From: an uncultured Pseudomonadota bacterium
GTDB taxonomy: Bacteria; Myxococcota_A; UBA796; CAJQPC01
NCBI GenBank assembly: GCA_913060515.1
Contig: CAJXRZ010000002.1
Location: 1 to 64,000 of the forward strand
Reading direction: 5' to 3'
Length of the DNA: 64,000 nucleotides
Every line of letters starts with the position of its first letter. Position 1 is the first letter of the stretch. The translations under genes and the position numbers were made by a program. Of this stretch, positions 24,853 through 33,222 are shown piece by piece. The notes beneath the pieces were generated by a model, which did not search any database, was not told the origin of the DNA, and saw nothing but the letters and a program-made list of their open reading frames with translations.

Positions 24853-25134
24853 CTACTCGACCTTCCAGGCGCCCTTGTCCAGGTAGCCCTCGCTGCACTC
24901 AAAGACCTTTGCAGGTCCGTAGTAGGCTTTGGCAGCGCACACTTCCTTCGCGCAGTAGCGCTCGGATGGGCCCGTCTCCGCGCAGTCCGTGACGCACTCC
25001 TCAAAGCCGGAGCAGTCTGCCAAGGTTCGCTCATGACCGACAAAGCCACCGTAGAAGCTCTCGGTGAAGAAGAACGGGATGACGGCAAGGGAAGCGAGAG
25101 TCACGCCCACCAGGGCCATTTCCTTCTGATCCAC
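24853..25134 (-). CDS. small Cys-rich exported or anchored protein
   Basis: 93 residues from a GTG with GGAG and a seven-base spacer; ATG 25119 is a shorter option. A hydrophobic N-terminal segment (MALVGVTLASLAVIPFFF) acts as signal or anchor. The exposed part has six Cys (CX5C, CX3C, CX4C and a last single), enough for three disulphides. It is not recognised. It is convergent with the EamA gene (ten-base gap) and divergent from the secreted protein at 25260. Confidence 0.6.
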   Translation of the reverse strand: MDQKEMALVGVTLASLAVIPFFFTESFYGGFVGHERTLADCSGFEECVTDCAETGPSERYCAKEVCAAKAYYGPAKVFECSEGYLDKGAWKVE

Positions 25135-25259
25135 GAGAACACTCCGGGTGCATGCAAGTCTCGGGTGTCCCTAACGCGCTCTGCGGGCCTTGGGATCCTC
25201 GAAAAGGAAAGAATGCACACCCCGGTGCCGTAGCTTGCAGCAAGCCCCCCGGAGTCCCC

Positions 25260-25946
25260 ATGTTGCTGACGCTGCTCGCCCTCTTGCCTGAGCCCGACCT
25301 CAAGCTCCTGGAAGCCCAAGCCGCGGCGGGACTCACTGAGCAGCCTGGTTGCTTTGACGTACAGGGCGATGTCTCGGTCTTCTACCGGGTCGAAGGTGTC
25401 ATCCGAGACACGGAGCGCTTCACTTTTGAGGGCCGAGTAGAAGACGGCGTTTGGACCTCCCTCACTCCAACGGTCGTTGATCCCGGCAAGACCAACTCCA
25501 GCATGGGCTTTGGTGACATTCCCTTTGTTCCCCCCATGTACGGCATGTTGGGAGATGGAACGGTCTCGGAGGGGCCTGGAAATCTCCTGGCCACCATCGT
25601 GGCCGGCACGCGGGATGAGGTTGGCAGCACCACCGTGCGCCTGGACCATGTGGGCACCAGCGAGGTCTACGTGCTCCTGGAAGCCTTCGAGGCGAGGCAG
25701 GGCCGGGGGGACGTGGTGCAGCGGGTGTGGATCACCCCGGAGGGTGTTGTTCGCCACGCCCAGCTCAAGGTGGCTCACGCACGCACGGACGATGGTGTGC
25801 GGCTCAGGGCGCTCTACGCGGACCAAGCCATGGACGAAGCGGGCCAGCCCACCGAGGAGTCGCTGGGCTTGAAGCTGCGTGCCGGGCCGATCTGGATGTT
25901 CCTGACCCAGGAGCTCAACTACACCAGCTGGACGCCCTGTACCTGA
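25260..25946 (+). CDS. secreted protein, function unknown
   Basis: 228 residues. ATG 25260 has GGAG and a five-base TCCCC spacer. The signal is very short and uncharged (MLLTLLALLPEP). The mature part is mostly beta-strand by pattern (VSVFYRVEGVIRDTERFTFE, VYVLLEAFEAR) with two Cys, one near the N-terminus and one at the penultimate position. No family is recognised. Confidence 0.65.
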   Translation: MLLTLLALLPEPDLKLLEAQAAAGLTEQPGCFDVQGDVSVFYRVEGVIRDTERFTFEGRVEDGVWTSLTPTVVDPGKTNSSMGFGDIPFVPPMYGMLGDGTVSEGPGNLLATIVAGTRDEVGSTTVRLDHVGTSEVYVLLEAFEARQGRGDVVQRVWITPEGVVRHAQLKVAHARTDDGVRLRALYADQAMDEAGQPTEESLGLKLRAGPIWMFLTQELNYTSWTPCT

Positions 25947-25967
25947 AGGGCAGGAAGCTGACCAAAG

Positions 25968-26783
25968 TCAGTGCTCGTCTGCGCCGTTTTCAACCGCGTA
26001 GCGTGTCTTGGCGAGCATCCCGAGCAGGATCTCCAGCTCGGCGTGGCTGGGCTGGGCCCGCTGTAGGAGTTGGCCCAAGGTGACCTGGACTTGCTCCCGG
26101 TTCATCCCCCGGCCGTAGGCGGTGCGATCCAGAAGGTCCAGGGTCTTGTTCAGGGCAGCGTGCTGCATGCCAAGGGGGGCGACGCGCTTGGCTGGAGACC
26201 GCTTTGGAATCTGCAGGCGGTGGCCCTCTTCGGAGTCCGGATCCACCGGTGTGTCTTTCTCCGGTGTCCAGCCCCGCGTTCTGGCCACATCGTGGAGACG
26301 CGAGACGGTCAGAAGGACGGCCTGGGCCAAGTTTAGACTCGCCTTTGGGCCCGTTGGAATTCGCAGAATCGCATGACATCGGGCCAGCGCTTCATTGTCC
26401 AAGCCCGAGTCTTCGCGGCCGAAGAGGATGGCCGTGGTGTCCTCGTGGTGGATGCGCTCACCGAGCTGTGCCGGCGTGAGAATGGGCCACCGCCACCGGC
26501 GCTTTCTGGCCGTGGTACCGATCGCGAAGCTGACCCCTTCCAAGGCCTCATCCAAGGTCCCGACGATGCGGGCCCGGTTCAGAACGCCCTTGCCGCTGGT
26601 GGCCATCCACCGCGCGCGTTCCAGGTCCAAGGCCAGGGGGTCGACCAGGACCAAGCGCTCCAGGCCGAAGTTGGCCATGGCGCGTGCGGTCGCACCAACG
26701 TTGCCGGGGTGCAATGGATTGACCAGCACCACGACGACGTCTTGGGAGAGGACCTCTCCGGGGTCCCGAGGAGGAGAGCTCAA
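25968..26783 (-). CDS. TrmJ/SpoU-family tRNA or rRNA 2'-O-methyltransferase
   Basis: 271 residues from a TTG three bases after the TAA of the dnaK-like gene (TAAGCCTTG), so translation is coupled; no Shine-Dalgarno is seen. SPOUT motifs: NPLHPGNVGATARAMANFG (motif 1), LFGREDSGLDNEAL (motif 2) and LRIPTGPKASLNLAQAV (motif 3, trefoil knot that binds AdoMet). The order and length match TrmJ, which 2'-O-methylates nucleotide 32 of tRNAs. The C-terminal ~100 residues carry the helical tail seen in TrmJ. Confidence 0.88.
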   Translation of the reverse strand: MSSPPRDPGEVLSQDVVVVLVNPLHPGNVGATARAMANFGLERLVLVDPLALDLERARWMATSGKGVLNRARIVGTLDEALEGVSFAIGTTARKRRWRWPILTPAQLGERIHHEDTTAILFGREDSGLDNEALARCHAILRIPTGPKASLNLAQAVLLTVSRLHDVARTRGWTPEKDTPVDPDSEEGHRLQIPKRSPAKRVAPLGMQHAALNKTLDLLDRTAYGRGMNREQVQVTLGQLLQRAQPSHAELEILLGMLAKTRYAVENGADEH

Positions 26784-26786
26784 GGC

Positions 26787-28562
26787 TTAGCTCAGTCCGA
26801 GCAGGCCCTTGAGCCAGGCCCAGAAGCCCTTCTTCTCTTCCTTCTTTGGAGCGATCTCGGCCTTGGCGTCGGCCTTCTCTTCCACCTTCGGGGCGGCTTT
26901 TGGCTCGACCTTCGGCAGGGGAGTGGCCTTTTCGGCGGCCAACTGCTCGGCCAAGCCCGAGGTGGGCATGGTGAGCGGAGTTGGTGCGGCCTGCTGCGGC
27001 TTGGGCTTTGGCGTGCGGCGCTTCTTGCGCTTCTTCTCGGCCCCGCGTCCACCCTTTCCGAGCTTGAGCAGGGACTCCACGGTCTGTCCGGTGGCTTTGT
27101 CGCGGGCGGTGAGGCCCAGGATGCCCTCGGAGTCGATGTGGAAGGTGACCTCGATCTGTACCTTGCCCTTGGCGGCCTTGCGGATGCCTGAGAACACGAA
27201 GGTACCGAGCAGCTCGTTGTCCTCGCAGTACTTGGACTCTCCTTGGTAGAGGCGAAGCATGATGCTGCGCTGCTCGTTCTTGGAGGTGGTCAGTGTGCGG
27301 GTCTTGTAGTCCGGCAAGGGCTGGTTCTTCTTGAACAGCACGTGCATGGAGCCGTCGGTCTTGTTGATGCCGATGGGCATGGGCAAGACGTCGAGAAGGG
27401 TCAGGCCTTCGGTGCCTTCGCCCACGCCAGCCAGGCTGTGGGCCATCATCGCGGCGCCGATCGCCACCGCTTCATCCGGGTTCACGCCCTTGGAAGGGGG
27501 CTTTCCGATGAACTTGGTGACCTGAGACTGCACCAGTGGCATGCGGCTCTGACCGCCGACCAGGAGCATCTCGTCCACTTCGTTTACGGTGCAGCCGGCC
27601 TCGCCGATGATGCGCTCGCAGGTCTGGATCGTGCGCTTGACGAGATCGGTTGTGATCTCCTCGAGGTTGGCGCGTGAGAACTCCAGGTCCACGTCCAAGG
27701 GCCCAGCATCTCCATTGGAGATGTAGGGCACATGGATGCGGGTGCTGCTCACCGTGGAGAGCTTGATCTTCGCTTCCTCAGCGGCATCGCGGATGCGCTG
27801 AATGGCCACGCGGTCCCAGGACAGGTCGACCCCGTGCTCATCCAGGAAGTCCTTGAGGATCTTCTGCATGACGCGGTCGTCAAAGTCCACGCCACCCAGG
27901 AAGGTGTCACCGCCAGTGGCGACCACTTCGAAGATCCGGTCCTTGATGTCGATGACCGAGATGTCGAAGGTACCGCCACCCAGGTCGTAGACCGCGACGC
28001 GAGCGGAGAGGTTGCGACCCAGGCCGTAGGCCAGAGCGGCGGCTGTGGGCTCGTTGAGCACCCGCAGCACCTTGAGGTTCGCCAAGGCGCCGGCGGAACG
28101 AACCGCTTGGCGCTGCCTGTCGTTGAAGTAGGCCGGGACGGTGATCACCGCCTGGTCCACTTCTTCGCCAAGGGCGTCCTCTGCCACACGCTTGATCTCA
28201 CGCAGGATTGCTGCGGAGATCTGCTCCAAGGTGAAGACCTGATCTTTGACCTTGATCAAGATGTCGGAAGAGTCGCCTTCCACCATCTCGTAGGTAAAGA
28301 CCTGGCGCACCTTGTCGATGGTCTTGGAGTGAAAGTTTCGCCCGATAAGGCGCTTGCTAGCTGCAACCGTATTTTGGGGGTTGAGCTGCGCTTGTTGCTT
28401 GGCCTCGTAGCCAACGAGACGGTTGCCCTCGTCGTCGATCGCAAAAACCGACGGGATCGTCGTCTCACCACCTTTGTAGGTGATCAGACGTGGTTTACCG
28501 TTCTCGAAAATGGCCGCACACGAGTTTGTCGTGCCGAGGTCGATGCCGATGGCCTTGCCCAA
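26787..28562 (-). CDS. Hsp70 (DnaK-like) chaperone with atypical C-terminus
   Basis: 591 residues from a TTG preceded by GGAG and a six-base spacer. The ATPase domain is complete: GIDLGTTNSC, VITVPAYFNDRQRQ, NEPTAAALAYG, YDLGGGTFDISV and LLVGGQSRMP. The beta-sandwich substrate domain follows. The helical lid of normal DnaK is missing. Instead residues ~500-575 are a Lys/Pro/Ala-rich low-complexity stretch, and the end is a short amphipathic helix (KGFWAWLKGLLGLS) that could bind membrane. No dnaJ or grpE is adjacent. It may be a specialised paralogue rather than the housekeeping DnaK; myxobacteria are known to have several. Confidence 0.9.
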   Translation of the reverse strand: MGKAIGIDLGTTNSCAAIFENGKPRLITYKGGETTIPSVFAIDDEGNRLVGYEAKQQAQLNPQNTVAASKRLIGRNFHSKTIDKVRQVFTYEMVEGDSSDILIKVKDQVFTLEQISAAILREIKRVAEDALGEEVDQAVITVPAYFNDRQRQAVRSAGALANLKVLRVLNEPTAAALAYGLGRNLSARVAVYDLGGGTFDISVIDIKDRIFEVVATGGDTFLGGVDFDDRVMQKILKDFLDEHGVDLSWDRVAIQRIRDAAEEAKIKLSTVSSTRIHVPYISNGDAGPLDVDLEFSRANLEEITTDLVKRTIQTCERIIGEAGCTVNEVDEMLLVGGQSRMPLVQSQVTKFIGKPPSKGVNPDEAVAIGAAMMAHSLAGVGEGTEGLTLLDVLPMPIGINKTDGSMHVLFKKNQPLPDYKTRTLTTSKNEQRSIMLRLYQGESKYCEDNELLGTFVFSGIRKAAKGKVQIEVTFHIDSEGILGLTARDKATGQTVESLLKLGKGGRGAEKKRKKRRTPKPKPQQAAPTPLTMPTSGLAEQLAAEKATPLPKVEPKAAPKVEEKADAKAEIAPKKEEKKGFWAWLKGLLGLS

Positions 28563-28676
28563 AAGGAACTCCGCTGGGATGCACTGCTGTGCTCTGAGTA
28601 CCACGCATCCGGATCCAGGGTCAACGCGGGGCCCTCCCCATTGGCGCGGACTGCCTGAAGCCCTCCAGTTGCGTCC

Positions 28677-29108
28677 CTACGCGGCTTGCGCCCAGGGCTG
28701 GAGCCGAAGTTGAATGGCGTTGCGCACCCTCTCCCAGGACGCCGCCAGGGCGGTGTTGTCGGGGGGGTGGTCCCCCAAGAGGTCCAGGTCGTCCAGCAGA
28801 GACTCTTTCGCTGCGCTGTCTAAGTGGTGCTCTTGCGGGCTTCTGGCCAGATCGTGTTCCGCTTTCAGGATGGCGGCGACTTCTTCTGGAATGCGGTGCC
28901 GAAGCGCCGCATCTGGAAGCGTGGATCGGAGCAAGAGATGCAGTGGGTCCAAGGCTGGGCCGCGCAGCGCCTCACGATGGGCCTGCAGATCGTGGCCCTG
29001 TACCCGCGCCGAGGCCAGGTTGGCCGGCAGGGGACCGCCGCTGGGCCGACTGAGCTCAGGGAGGTAGGTCAGGGCGCTCTCGGGAATATCGACTGGGGGC
29101 AAGGACAT
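28677..29108 (-). CDS. conserved-looking protein of unknown function
   Basis: 143 residues from an ATG with GGAGAG and a three-base spacer. Mostly alpha-helical by pattern, with no signal or membrane segment; Leu, Asp and His rich. It lies between the dehydrogenase and the Hsp70 gene on the same strand (42 and 114 bases from them), so it may share their transcript. The family is not recognised. Confidence 0.6.
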   Translation of the reverse strand: MSLPPVDIPESALTYLPELSRPSGGPLPANLASARVQGHDLQAHREALRGPALDPLHLLLRSTLPDAALRHRIPEEVAAILKAEHDLARSPQEHHLDSAAKESLLDDLDLLGDHPPDNTALAASWERVRNAIQLRLQPWAQAA

Positions 29109-29150
29109 GGGTCTCTCCGCAGCCCGCTGATCGGATCCCCGGCGTGCGGC

Positions 29151-30311
29151 CTAAACCCGGATCATGATCTTGCCGTCGCTTCGCGTGCAGCTCTGCTCGA
29201 TGGCCTGGGCAAAGTCGCCAAAGTCCATGTGGGCCGTGATCATGGGGCCCACGGGCAAGCGGCCATGCTCGAGGAGACGGATGACCTTGGGGAAGCACCC
29301 ACCGCCGACATGGCCTCGGGCACCGTTGATGCTCGCTGCGCCAGTGACCAGCGCGTCCAGCATGACCGGGGCGCGTTCGCCGGTTCGGCCCAGGTAGACC
29401 ATCTGTCCCCCCGGCGCGAAGGAGGTCTCGATCTCCGGCATCAGCACGCCCGCGGCGCCAGCGGCCTCGACCTGGAGATCGGCACCCCAGCCTCGGGTTC
29501 GGGCCATGATGAGGGCGCTGAGCTCCCCAGGTGCCAGGGTGCGTGGATCCACCACCTGGTCTGCACCCAGAGCGCTGGCCAGCTTCAGGCGCTCGGCGCT
29601 CAGATCCACTGCCAAGATGCTCGCCGCGCCAGCTGCCCGGCACAGAGCGATAGCGCCTAGCCCGATGGGGCCGCAGCCATAGACCACCACGTGCTCTCCA
29701 GGCAGCATGCCGCGCCCGGCCACCCAGATGCCGTTGTAGGGGCAGCTGATGGGCTCGATGAGGGCCCCAAGCTCCAAGGCTTGTTCCTTGGAACCCGTCG
29801 ATTCGGCCAAGCCGTCCAGGCTCCAGCAGAAGCGCTCGGCCACGGTGATGTATTCGGCGTAGGCGCCGGGAGCCGAGAAGCCGACCATCTCCAGAGTGGG
29901 GCATTGGTTGGGCTTGAAGCTTCGGCAGGCCTCGCAGACGCCGCAGTTGAGCATGCCCTCTGCGGCGACGAGCTCGCCTACCCGAAGGTTTCGCACGCCG
30001 GGTCCCAAGGCGACCACTTCGCCGGCGTACTCATGACCGGGCACAACGGGTAGCACCATGGGTCCTGAGAACAGCACATAGCCCTGCTCATCGGTCTCGT
30101 AGCAGTGGGTATCAGAGCCGCAGACCCCGACACGCCGAACCCGAACAACGACCTCGCCGTGACCGGGCGTGGGGTCGTCGATGGTCTGGGCTTCGTAGCG
30201 TGGGTCCTTCCAGGCCAGAGAGCCTGGGGCCTTTCGCTGGGCCTGGTGTTCAGGGGAGAGCCGGAGCTCTGGCTTGGGGGCCCATTGGCCTTGGAGAACG
30301 ATTGCCTTCAT
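29151..30311 (-). CDS. medium-chain zinc dehydrogenase, scyllo-inosose 3-dehydrogenase-like
   Basis: 386 residues. Catalytic zinc ligands: Cys in GVCGSDTHC and His in VVPGHEYAGEV. Structural zinc lobe: CGVCEACRSFKPNQC. The NAD-binding motif is GCGPIGLGAIAL. The opening (MKAIVLQGQWAPKPELRL), TDEQGYVLFSGP and LIEPISCPYNGIW resemble, from memory, the Thermotoga enzyme now called scyllo-inosose 3-dehydrogenase (myo-inositol breakdown). Other polyol dehydrogenases are possible. No other inositol gene is nearby. Confidence 0.88.
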   Translation of the reverse strand: MKAIVLQGQWAPKPELRLSPEHQAQRKAPGSLAWKDPRYEAQTIDDPTPGHGEVVVRVRRVGVCGSDTHCYETDEQGYVLFSGPMVLPVVPGHEYAGEVVALGPGVRNLRVGELVAAEGMLNCGVCEACRSFKPNQCPTLEMVGFSAPGAYAEYITVAERFCWSLDGLAESTGSKEQALELGALIEPISCPYNGIWVAGRGMLPGEHVVVYGCGPIGLGAIALCRAAGAASILAVDLSAERLKLASALGADQVVDPRTLAPGELSALIMARTRGWGADLQVEAAGAAGVLMPEIETSFAPGGQMVYLGRTGERAPVMLDALVTGAASINGARGHVGGGCFPKVIRLLEHGRLPVGPMITAHMDFGDFAQAIEQSCTRSDGKIMIRV

Positions 30312-30335
30312 AGGGCCACTGTATCCCGGCTGGAT

Positions 30336-30800
30336 CTACTGAAGCTGCACTGCTTGGTCGGCCAACACCATCGAGGACTGGTAGGTCATGTACTCGGGGT
30401 AAGGCAGCAGGCCGCCAAAGATCGGGTCGTAGCGCAGAGCGGTGCGGACCTCGATGTAGTTGTAGCCGTAGACGGGGAGCGTATCGACGATGGCCGTGAC
30501 GCTGCAATTCCCGTCGGTCTGCTCCGCCTCGCTGCAGCTCAAGCTCACCAAGTCCAAAGACTCCCGAACACGGGTGATGGCCTCGGTCTCGGAGTCTCCG
30601 CTGTCTACAGTCCAGTTGGCGCCCCAGCGGGCGCCGTTTCGCGTCGCTGAGACCACGGAGAGGTACTCGTTGAACATCAGCCCGTACTCGACCACCGAAC
30701 CCAGGATCGCGATGAGCACAGGGAAGATCAAGCCGAACTCGATGGCGGCGCCGCCGCGGCGGCTCTTGCGGCGAGAAGTCGAAGCCTTGCGCTGGATCAT
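30336..30800 (-). CDS. TadE-like pilus/secretion pseudopilin
   Basis: 154 residues. An Arg/Lys-rich N-terminus and Gly-Gly precede AAIEFGLIFPVLIAILGSVVEYG, the TadE signature with the conserved Glu in a type-IV-pilin-like segment, followed by a periplasmic domain. It is probably processed by a prepilin peptidase and works with TadG. The ATG overlaps the stop of the preceding TadE-like gene (ATGA). The promoter is upstream of TadG. Confidence 0.85.
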   Translation of the reverse strand: MIQRKASTSRRKSRRGGAAIEFGLIFPVLIAILGSVVEYGLMFNEYLSVVSATRNGARWGANWTVDSGDSETEAITRVRESLDLVSLSCSEAEQTDGNCSVTAIVDTLPVYGYNYIEVRTALRYDPIFGGLLPYPEYMTYQSSMVLADQAVQLQ

Positions 30801-31201
30801 TGCTGCCTCTCAAAGTGGTAGATGTAGCCGGCGGTGACGTTGTCAGGTGTAGGAAGCAAGCCCGTAATCGCGCGGTATTCCACCTGAACATTGCAGAGCA
30901 GGATCTCCTTTGGAGAGTCCCCGTCCGTGTTGGTGTCCACGTTGCAGTCCAGGACATCGCAGTCCACGCCCCCCAGCTCGAGCTGAGCCAGAGTGACGGT
31001 CTCTACGGCGCCCGCGAAGTCGTCCAGGGGGTGAACCACGGCGCCCGCACGGCAACCGCGTCGGGCGGCGTCCAACACGAAGGCGCGCTGGTAGAACATC
31101 CAGCCGTACTCAACGATGGCGAAAGTGACCAGGATGAGCACAGGCGCAACCAGGGCGAACTCGATGTGGCTGGCGCCACGGCGGCGGAAGCGGAAGCTCA
31201 T
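30797..31201 (-). CDS. TadE-like pseudopilin, second copy
   Basis: 134 residues. RRRGASHIEFALVAPVLILV has the TadE Glu and the hydrophobic pilin segment, then VEYGWMFYQRAFVLDAARRG as in TadE/TadG. Periplasmic part with four Cys. It starts in a four-base overlap with the lipoprotein gene upstream. Its divergence from the 30336 copy suggests a minor-pilin pair rather than recent duplication. Confidence 0.82.
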   Translation of the reverse strand: MSFRFRRRGASHIEFALVAPVLILVTFAIVEYGWMFYQRAFVLDAARRGCRAGAVVHPLDDFAGAVETVTLAQLELGGVDCDVLDCNVDTNTDGDSPKEILLCNVQVEYRAITGLLPTPDNVTAGYIYHFERQQ

Positions 31202-31911
31202 CGTCTCTCCATGTTGCGGGCGGCCTCTTCGGCTGCCTCCTCGGGCATCAGGGCCAGACTGGCGGCGATGTCACCGCTGTTTGGGTCCTTCTTGAAGCGG
31301 CGCTCGTAGCCGTCTCGGCGATCTTCGAAGCCACGGAGCTCGCTGCCGTCGTTGCGCCGACCCGAGGGGGTCGTGTAGAGCCAGTCTGCGTCGGCTGCCG
31401 GGTCCAGAGCTTGGCGCACTGGCTTGGCCTTGCCCTGCTCGGTGACTGGAGCGATGCCGTTGGGCCAGCTTGGGCTGTGGGCGCAGTCCACGACGAGCTC
31501 AGAGACCTCGGACTGGACCTGGAGGTATGCGCCGTCTGGGTCGGCGAAGGCCTGTTGTTGGCCGTCGTCCTTGTAGGCGAGCACCAGACGCTTCTCTCCG
31601 CTGGGGACCTTCAGCTCGAAGTTTCCAGCCTTCTCCAGCTCGATGGCGACCAGGGGGGAGTGCCAAGGCAGCTCTTGGGGATCCGGTCCGTAGAACTCCG
31701 GGTGGAAGGGCCAGACCGCGACGGTCCAAGGACCTTCCTTGCTCTGGCTACACTTCAGGATTCCCGAGAGGGTGAAGGCATCGGCGCTCTCAGCAAGCTC
31801 GGCCTGGGTGTACTTGGGCGTGTGCGCCTTCTTGGCCGGAGCAGGGGCCTGGGCCACGACGACCGGTGCGGGAGGGGGGGGCTCCGTGCATGCCATCCAG
31901 AGGAAGAGCAT
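31198..31911 (-). CDS. lipoprotein inside the tad-like operon
   Basis: 237 residues from the ATG at 31911, which shares one base with the TGA of the TadG-like gene (TGATG). The signal is minimal (MLFLWMAC, Cys8 as lipid site), followed by a Pro/Ala tether and a beta-rich domain (ILKCSQSKEGPWTVAVWPF, VPSGEKRLVLAYKDD). The C-terminal ~50 residues are charged (GYERRFKKDPNSGD). It may be an outer-membrane pilotin or accessory of the pilus; no family is recognised. Confidence 0.75.
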   Translation of the reverse strand: MLFLWMACTEPPPPAPVVVAQAPAPAKKAHTPKYTQAELAESADAFTLSGILKCSQSKEGPWTVAVWPFHPEFYGPDPQELPWHSPLVAIELEKAGNFELKVPSGEKRLVLAYKDDGQQQAFADPDGAYLQVQSEVSELVVDCAHSPSWPNGIAPVTEQGKAKPVRQALDPAADADWLYTTPSGRRNDGSELRGFEDRRDGYERRFKKDPNSGDIAASLALMPEEAAEEAARNMERR

Positions 31912-33146
31912 CACTCCACCAGCGCCACGTTGGTGCGGACAGCGGCCTCGAAGAGGGCCTTGAGCTCGTCCTTGTCCGAGGTCGCGAAGGCCTTGCCGCC
32001 GCGAACGTAGCTCTCGAAGATGGCCTCGCCGTAGGCGTCGGAGCCGCTGGCGTTGAAGAACATCGTGGTGACCCGGATGTTGTTGGCCTCGGCCAAGTCC
32101 AGCCATGTGTGGGTGTTGGAGATGACTTCGGAGTCGGAGGTGCAGGCGCCGGCGTCTTGGCGCAGCGGGCTGCAGTTCGGGCGACCGTCGCCCAGGAAGA
32201 CGATGAGCTTGTAGGAGGTGCCGCGGCCGAAGGTGGCCATGTGGTTGTAGGCAGACTCCATGGCAGCGTCCGTGTTGGTCCAGCCGCCGTAGTTGCTCCA
32301 GTCCGAGACCGAGCAGTAGGGGTAGCAACAAGGGATGGCCAGGTCGACGTGGGTTGGGCCGCCGTAGGCGTAGTCACCCGGAGAGAGGGGGTGATGGTTG
32401 GTGGGGTACTCGAAGTCCAGCGGGTAGCGCCTGGCGCTGTAGTCGGACCAGTCGATCCCGCAGATGCAGACCTCGTCACTCCAGTCGGGCCGCAGGGTGC
32501 TGTAGTTGTCCACGGCGCTCTGAAGAGGGGTCAGCACGGTGCCACCCTCGGAGAAGCCAATCAGGCCGACCTGGTCCAAGCCATTGGGGTCGGACTCGAC
32601 CACGACGTCCAGGGCGGCCACGAGGCCTTCGACGGCGTAGCCCATGGTGCCAGCCATCGAGGTGGACTGGTCCATGATGAAGAGGATGTCGCGGGGCTGG
32701 ATTGCGGAGGTGGCGTCTGCGGTCACCTGGGGCAGGGTGTACCCCAGGGCAGGGCCGAAGAAGCCGATGGGGCCGCCACTGGCGTCCAGGTTGTCGCGCT
32801 TGACGGCGACCTGGACGGCGTTGGGGTTGGGGCCGTCGGAGAAGCTGTTGTTGTCAAAGTCCCACTCGCCGATCTCGATGTCGGCGTTGGGCACAGTCCC
32901 ACCGACGGTGTGGCGGGAGAGCATCTCGATGGCGACGGCGTACGCCTCGGTCTCATCGTCGGACTCGCGCAGGGCGATCATGCCGGCATAGGCCGCGGAG
33001 TCTGCTGCGTTCTGAGCTTGGAGCTGCAGAGTGCGGTGGTAGCTCAGGTCAATGGCCAAGGCCGCAAAGCCAAAGAGCACCACCAAGCAGATGGCGATGA
33101 AGACCAGTACGGCCCCGTGGCGGCGGCGACTACGAACGATGGACAT
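31911..33146 (-). CDS. TadG-like protein with von Willebrand A domain
   Basis: 411 residues from ATG 33146 (AAGGA, six-base spacer); a TTG at 33152 is less likely. The N-terminus is RSRRRHGAVLVFIAICLVVL and LQAQNAADSAAYAGM, the TadG/TadE pattern. A VWA domain starts near residue 145 with a MIDAS motif (DILFIMDQSTSMAGTM) and carries a Cys-rich insert around residues 215-260. TadG proteins are anchored and periplasmic and are associated with Flp pili. No ATPase (TadA), TadB/C or secretin gene is in the window, so this set either depends on a distant locus or works alone. Confidence 0.85.
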   Translation of the reverse strand: MSIVRSRRRHGAVLVFIAICLVVLFGFAALAIDLSYHRTLQLQAQNAADSAAYAGMIALRESDDETEAYAVAIEMLSRHTVGGTVPNADIEIGEWDFDNNSFSDGPNPNAVQVAVKRDNLDASGGPIGFFGPALGYTLPQVTADATSAIQPRDILFIMDQSTSMAGTMGYAVEGLVAALDVVVESDPNGLDQVGLIGFSEGGTVLTPLQSAVDNYSTLRPDWSDEVCICGIDWSDYSARRYPLDFEYPTNHHPLSPGDYAYGGPTHVDLAIPCCYPYCSVSDWSNYGGWTNTDAAMESAYNHMATFGRGTSYKLIVFLGDGRPNCSPLRQDAGACTSDSEVISNTHTWLDLAEANNIRVTTMFFNASGSDAYGEAIFESYVRGGKAFATSDKDELKALFEAAVRTNVALVE

Positions 33147-33222
33147 GGGCAATCCTTGAGGAGACCCATTCGGTATATCAAAAATCAGCGCCGGGTGTTG
33201 AAAAATTTTCTCTCACACCCTT

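Noticed and set aside
33193-33220. GGGTGT...ACACCC hairpin before the rhomboid-like gene's stop
   Set aside because: Short stem with a large A/T loop and poor U-tract; too weak to call a terminator for either neighbour.
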